Assembly: GCF_000208745.1 (NCBI RefSeq)
Contig: NC_030852.1
Span: 19,915,236-19,979,235, forward strand
Length of the DNA stretch: 64,000 nt
From: Theobroma cacao
Taxonomy: Eukaryota > Streptophyta > Magnoliopsida > Malvales > Malvaceae
Direction: 5' to 3'
Of the stretch, positions 60,347-64,000 are shown one piece after another (position 1 is the stretch's first letter; the number at the start of each line of letters is the position of its first letter). The translations under genes and the position numbers were made by a program. The notes under the pieces are model-generated. The model made no database searches. It saw nothing but the letters and a program-made list of their open reading frames with translations, and had not been told where the DNA came from.

Positions 60347-62039
60347 TGTTAGCTCAAAAGATAAACCTTAAGAGGGGGTGAATTGAGTATTTAAAAATTC
60401 TTTGAAAAACCCTTTAAGGATTAAAGCATTCTTGCAATATAAGGATGAAAAACCTTTTAAAATTAAAGGATAAGAAGTTCCAAAAATCTTTTGTTAGTGA
60501 TTTAAAAATGATTTTAGGAAGTTAATGAAAATGAAAAGGAATTTTAACAAACAAGTAGAAGATACAAGATTAATAGAGGTTCGACCTCGATGCCTATGTC
60601 ATCTCTTTTGGCTCACCAAGGCATTTGAAATCCATTATGTAAAACTACTTTTTCAAGGCTCAAGCATAACTTTTACAAACACTACCTTTTGTGGATCAAG
60701 CACAACCTCAAAATGCCTTTTATGGACCAAACACAACCTTACAATGCCTTTTATGGATCAAACACAACCACTCCACCTTTTACTAAGGCTAAGATATAAT
60801 CTTTCAATACTACCTTTTCACTCGGTTAAGGTATAACCACTCACAATGCTCTACCTTTCTAGGGTAAGGTATAACCTTTACAAAGATTACAAGAATATGA
60901 AGTTTAAGCTTGAGAATGCCTTTAAGTAGGTTGGATAACATAGTGACTGCAACAAGAGAATGAAGGCTTAATCAAGAAGAATAAGAACTTAAGGCTCAAG
61001 ATAGCTTGGATGATGAACACATGATTTGAAGAGTGGTTTTAAGGAATTCACTGTTAAAGCTTTCACTCTTACTTGGAATATCTTCTCTAAGTGTTATCTC
61101 TTGTCAAAAACATGTTTCAACCTTCTATTTATATGTGGGAGCCTTATCATATTCATTTAGAAACTTGGTTTCAAATTTTTGACTATTAAATCTGTCCTTT
61201 TTTAGTTTGTCCGATACAAGTTATCAATGCCTATGATCTGAGTTCGATACTTTAATTTACCAATCTTAACTAAGATCTTGATACTTGAACTGCATGTCTC
61301 GATACTTGTTCTTCCTTGGTAATTTCTAGACTCAACAATGTCACAATACTTTTGTGGCTTGGTCTCGATACATAACAACTTGCTCTCTACAAAACCATGT
61401 CTAGAGAAGATGTTTTCATACTTGACAAGTTGGTCTCAATACTTGAACACTTAGCTTTTGGAATTTAAAGCTCTGAAGATAAGGTCTCGATACTTCTTTA
61501 ATGTGTCTTGATACTTTGACATTTCTTCTTTGGAAACTGTATCCAAAGGTGAAGTCTCGATATGTTAAAGCTTGAGTCTTTATACTTTTGGACTTGCTCT
61601 CTAGAATTTGAAAACTAGACGCGAAGTGTCGATACAATGAAGCTTAGGTCTCAATACATTCCGACTTGCTCTATGGAATTTAGCTTTTCTAATGTAATGT
61701 CTTGATGCTTGATGCTGAGGTCTCGATGCATCAAAGCTTGTCCTCTATATTTGATCTTTCAATGATGAAGTCTCGATCCCTACTAAAAATGTCTCAATAC
61801 ACCTTTTTTTTAGGCTATTTTCTAAGGCATGTAAAGTTAGGGGTCTCGATACTCTCATACGAGGTCTCGATACCTTGGGTTAGTTCAAACCTTTTTCAAT
61901 GCATTTTGAGCTTCAAATACTTAGCCAATTTGTTAAACATGTGCATAGGAGTTTAGTAAAGTCTTAATGTATTTATATACTCATATTTTGATAATTAGCT
62001 TTTATCATATTAAAACAAGGATCAATTGTGAAGCTAACA
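60347..62039 (-). repeat. SIRE/Maximus-like copia LTR (1,693 bp)
   Basis: Borders TGTTAGCTCAAAAGATAAAC and TTGTGAAGCTAACA. AGAGGGGGTGAATTG lies near the left border. 60640-60860 has units of AATGCCTTTTATGGATCAA and ACACAACC. The complement of a polypurine tract (ATCTCCCCTTTTTT) follows at 62040, so this is the 3' LTR of a minus-strand element whose internal part lies to the right. Confidence 0.85.
61210..61885. repeat. Array of GTCTCGATACTT motifs
   Basis: Some fifteen or more copies of GTCTCGATAC with one- or two-base variants (GTCTCAATAC, GTCTTGATAC), spaced 15-50 bases, in the middle of the SIRE-like LTR. It occupies the position that holds TGTATCGATACA in the LTR at 55592. Confidence 0.9.
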
Positions 62040-62709
62040 ATCTCCCCTTTTTTGATGTGACAAAACATAATGAGCAAAATTGAAATAAAAAGCTCCCTTT
62101 AAGTTTTTGAAATTAAGAATGGTTGAAAAGTGTGAAGCTCCCCCTCACTTAATGCTAAGTATGAAAAATTTGAGTGTGTGTGCATGCATTTTGCTCAAAA
62201 TATTTCTCTCCTTTTCGTTATATTAAAAAGAATTTTAAAAACATGTTGGAGGACATTTGAAGGATCAATTTAATGGAATGTGATTTAAAGAAATAAAAAA
62301 ATTATAAAACAAGGTGAGAAGCAAGCAATATCTATAAGATAAGCAATTTTAGGAATAAGTTTGAACAACAACACCCATTCATTCACACAAGATAAGAAGT
62401 AATCATCATATGAACAAGATTGGAATAGCTACCATTCATTCATAAAATAAGTTAATATTTACAATCATCGAGTATGGCTATATAGACATAAACACAAAAG
62501 TATGAGAATAAGCCAGTTAAATATAAACACAACAGTCTGATGATGAATGCAATGTAGAAAGACCATCCAACAAAAAAAAAAAAGTAATCACTGTTTTAAA
62601 AACATAACACTAGAAAAGTCATGTGCCCAAAAAAAAAAAAATCAAGGAGATAGGTTGTGAAATCCCACCTTAATGTATGATGCTAAGTTAAGAAATCCTT
62701 AGGTGAGCC
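62040..62709 (-). other. 3' internal remnant of the SIRE/Maximus-like element
   Basis: Starts with the polypurine-tract complement, then AAAAAGCTCCCTTTAAG and GCTCCCCCTCACTTAATG, sequence typical of the region between coding end and 3' LTR in this group. No frame was recognised. It is interrupted or ends at 62710. Confidence 0.55.
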
Positions 62710-63514
62710 TGTTGGTTTCATGTTTTGAATATTCAAACTAAGTTTTAATGTATTAGGGTGATTTGCAAAGTTTGGTGTTAAAAGGAGTCCAATTGGACAA
62801 GTTTTAATATTTATTTTTGCTTATTGGAGTTTATTAATTGAGTAGATACTCTTAATCAATCGCTAAATAAACCTAGAAACGTTTTTAAAGAGAATTGAAG
62901 AGCATTTATTGATAGATCGAGCTTATCTATCAATATATAGCAACTCGAAAGCTTTTTAAAAAAACCCTGAAGCCCATTTATTGATAGATGACTCTTATTT
63001 ATCGATAGATGATGCCATTTTTGGAAACATAAAAGGGGTAAAATGGTATTTTTGCACTTCAAACTATAAAATAGGTCACTTTTTATGAGGGTTGGCATCC
63101 CTTATTCATTTTTACAAGGTACTCTTTCAACCCTAAACCATCTCAAACCCATTTTCAAGCCAAAATCACCATTCTTAAGATTTGAAAGCTTGATTTTGAT
63201 TTTGACAACAAAAGTGATATTATTCCAATTCAAAATCTTTAAAATATTGGATATCCAGCTGTGAAATTATTATTTATTGTTCTAGATTTATTCTTTACTC
63301 CAAACTAAAGGATTTGAAGGGTTTTCCTTCTTGTTTAAAGCTCACCTAAGCTAATGATGACGATTTTATGAATTTCTAGCACATGGGTATTTGTAGAGTA
63401 GTGAACTTAGTCTAGAAAGCTAGTTTTAGAGGAATTCGAATAACTTTGAAAGAGCTTCGGATGAATACTATGTGATTCTATGAAACCTTGTTTCTTTAAT
63501 TAGGTTAGAATTGT
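62710..63514. repeat. Possible further copia LTR fragment
   Basis: Starts TGTTGGTTTCATGTTTTGAA, an LTR-like border, and carries paired ATTGATAGAT/TTATCGATAGATG motifs at 62910-63010, again an ATCGAT-type array in the middle. No right border is visible before the next LTR at 63515. Confidence 0.45.
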
Positions 63515-64000
63515 TGTCGTGACCTAAAACTTGGGGGTTCGTGACTAGTGCGCAAGTGTGGTAGGCGAAGCTCGTGAGACTTGAGCAAGCCTTAGAAATC
63601 CAAATCATATGCACATAACCAAGGGTTTCTAAATCCACATATTCATATAATATTTAAATTCAAATACATAAATGTTGCCCCTTGGCACAAAATTTGTACA
63701 TAGTATTTAATATACTATTCATAAAGCCATGCATTGGCCATAAAAGTGGGTTCGTACTTTACAACCCTTAACACAAGCTCAAATGGCACATCGTGCCTAC
63801 ATACACAACAAGCTAAACTAGATGCGGAAGCTCATGATAAACTTAGCGGAGTGGACTTTTCAAGGTGAGGATCTACCAGAAGCCAAATTTGGTCTGTCAA
63901 TGGACAACCTTTGCCATGAAGTCCCGTGGCTTCTTTATTTGCTCATGATACAATAAATGGGTGAGTCATCTAACACTTAGTGAGCGGTGCAGATAAATCA
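63515..64000 (-). repeat. Start of a gypsy LTR, cut by window edge
   Basis: TGTCGTGACCTAAAACTTGG and GTTCGTGACTAGTGCGCAAG parallel the LTR starts at 3923 and 8100 (TGTCACGACCCAAA...GGGCCATGACTGGCGC). No primer site precedes it, so it is a 3' LTR or a solo LTR of a related element. Confidence 0.7.

Overview
The window looks like nuclear DNA of a core eudicot plant. It is AT-rich, packed with nested plant LTR retrotransposons and cut-and-paste DNA transposons, and carries one intact intron-containing host gene. That gene encodes a REVEILLE/LHY-type single-MYB clock transcription factor, closest from memory to REVEILLE 1. The species cannot be fixed from the sequence; a woody dicot such as a member of the Malvaceae is only a guess. 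No tRNA, rRNA, CRISPR array or bacterial-type operon was found.

Layout. 1-6620: a defective Ty3/gypsy element on the minus strand with about 2.7-kb LTRs, its left LTR cut by the window edge. It appears to lie inside the internal region (6621-8083) of a second minus-strand gypsy element whose 5' LTR is 8100-10863. That element in turn interrupts the reverse transcriptase of a minus-strand Ty1/copia element (10864-17438, 5' LTR 15015-17438). From 17439 to 20335 lies part of a SIRE/Maximus-like copia LTR, itself split by a solo LTR (18516-20061). From 20419 to 29512 there is a three-deep nest of solo LTRs, each with target-site duplications (the 21184-28737 copy imperfectly). Next come a non-autonomous Mutator-like element (29666-30483) and unclassified repeat DNA. 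A complete decayed copia element (32214-43759, TSD TTAAC) then holds two oppositely oriented solo LTRs of one family. It sits in an AT-rich degenerate tandem array. A truncated hAT element (45260-46189) with an 8-bp TSD closes the left repeat block.

About 46.2-53.4 kb is the single-copy island: a promoter with G-boxes, a perfect evening element and a TATA box; a 5' UTR with a small uORF and an intron; and six coding exons (50287-52682, 484 aa). To the right, 53.5-64 kb is again repeat DNA: a long-TIR foldback element, an element with AATTGG-rich ends, a series of SIRE/Maximus-like copia LTRs each with its own array of ATCGAT/TCGAC-type motifs, another copia LTR, and the beginning of a further gypsy LTR at the right edge.

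The genes do not form a pathway. The window is one host transcription-factor gene in a transposon graveyard where solo LTRs outnumber complete elements. Two of the four N positions are flanked by about 80-bp near-identical direct repeats and look like contig-join artefacts.
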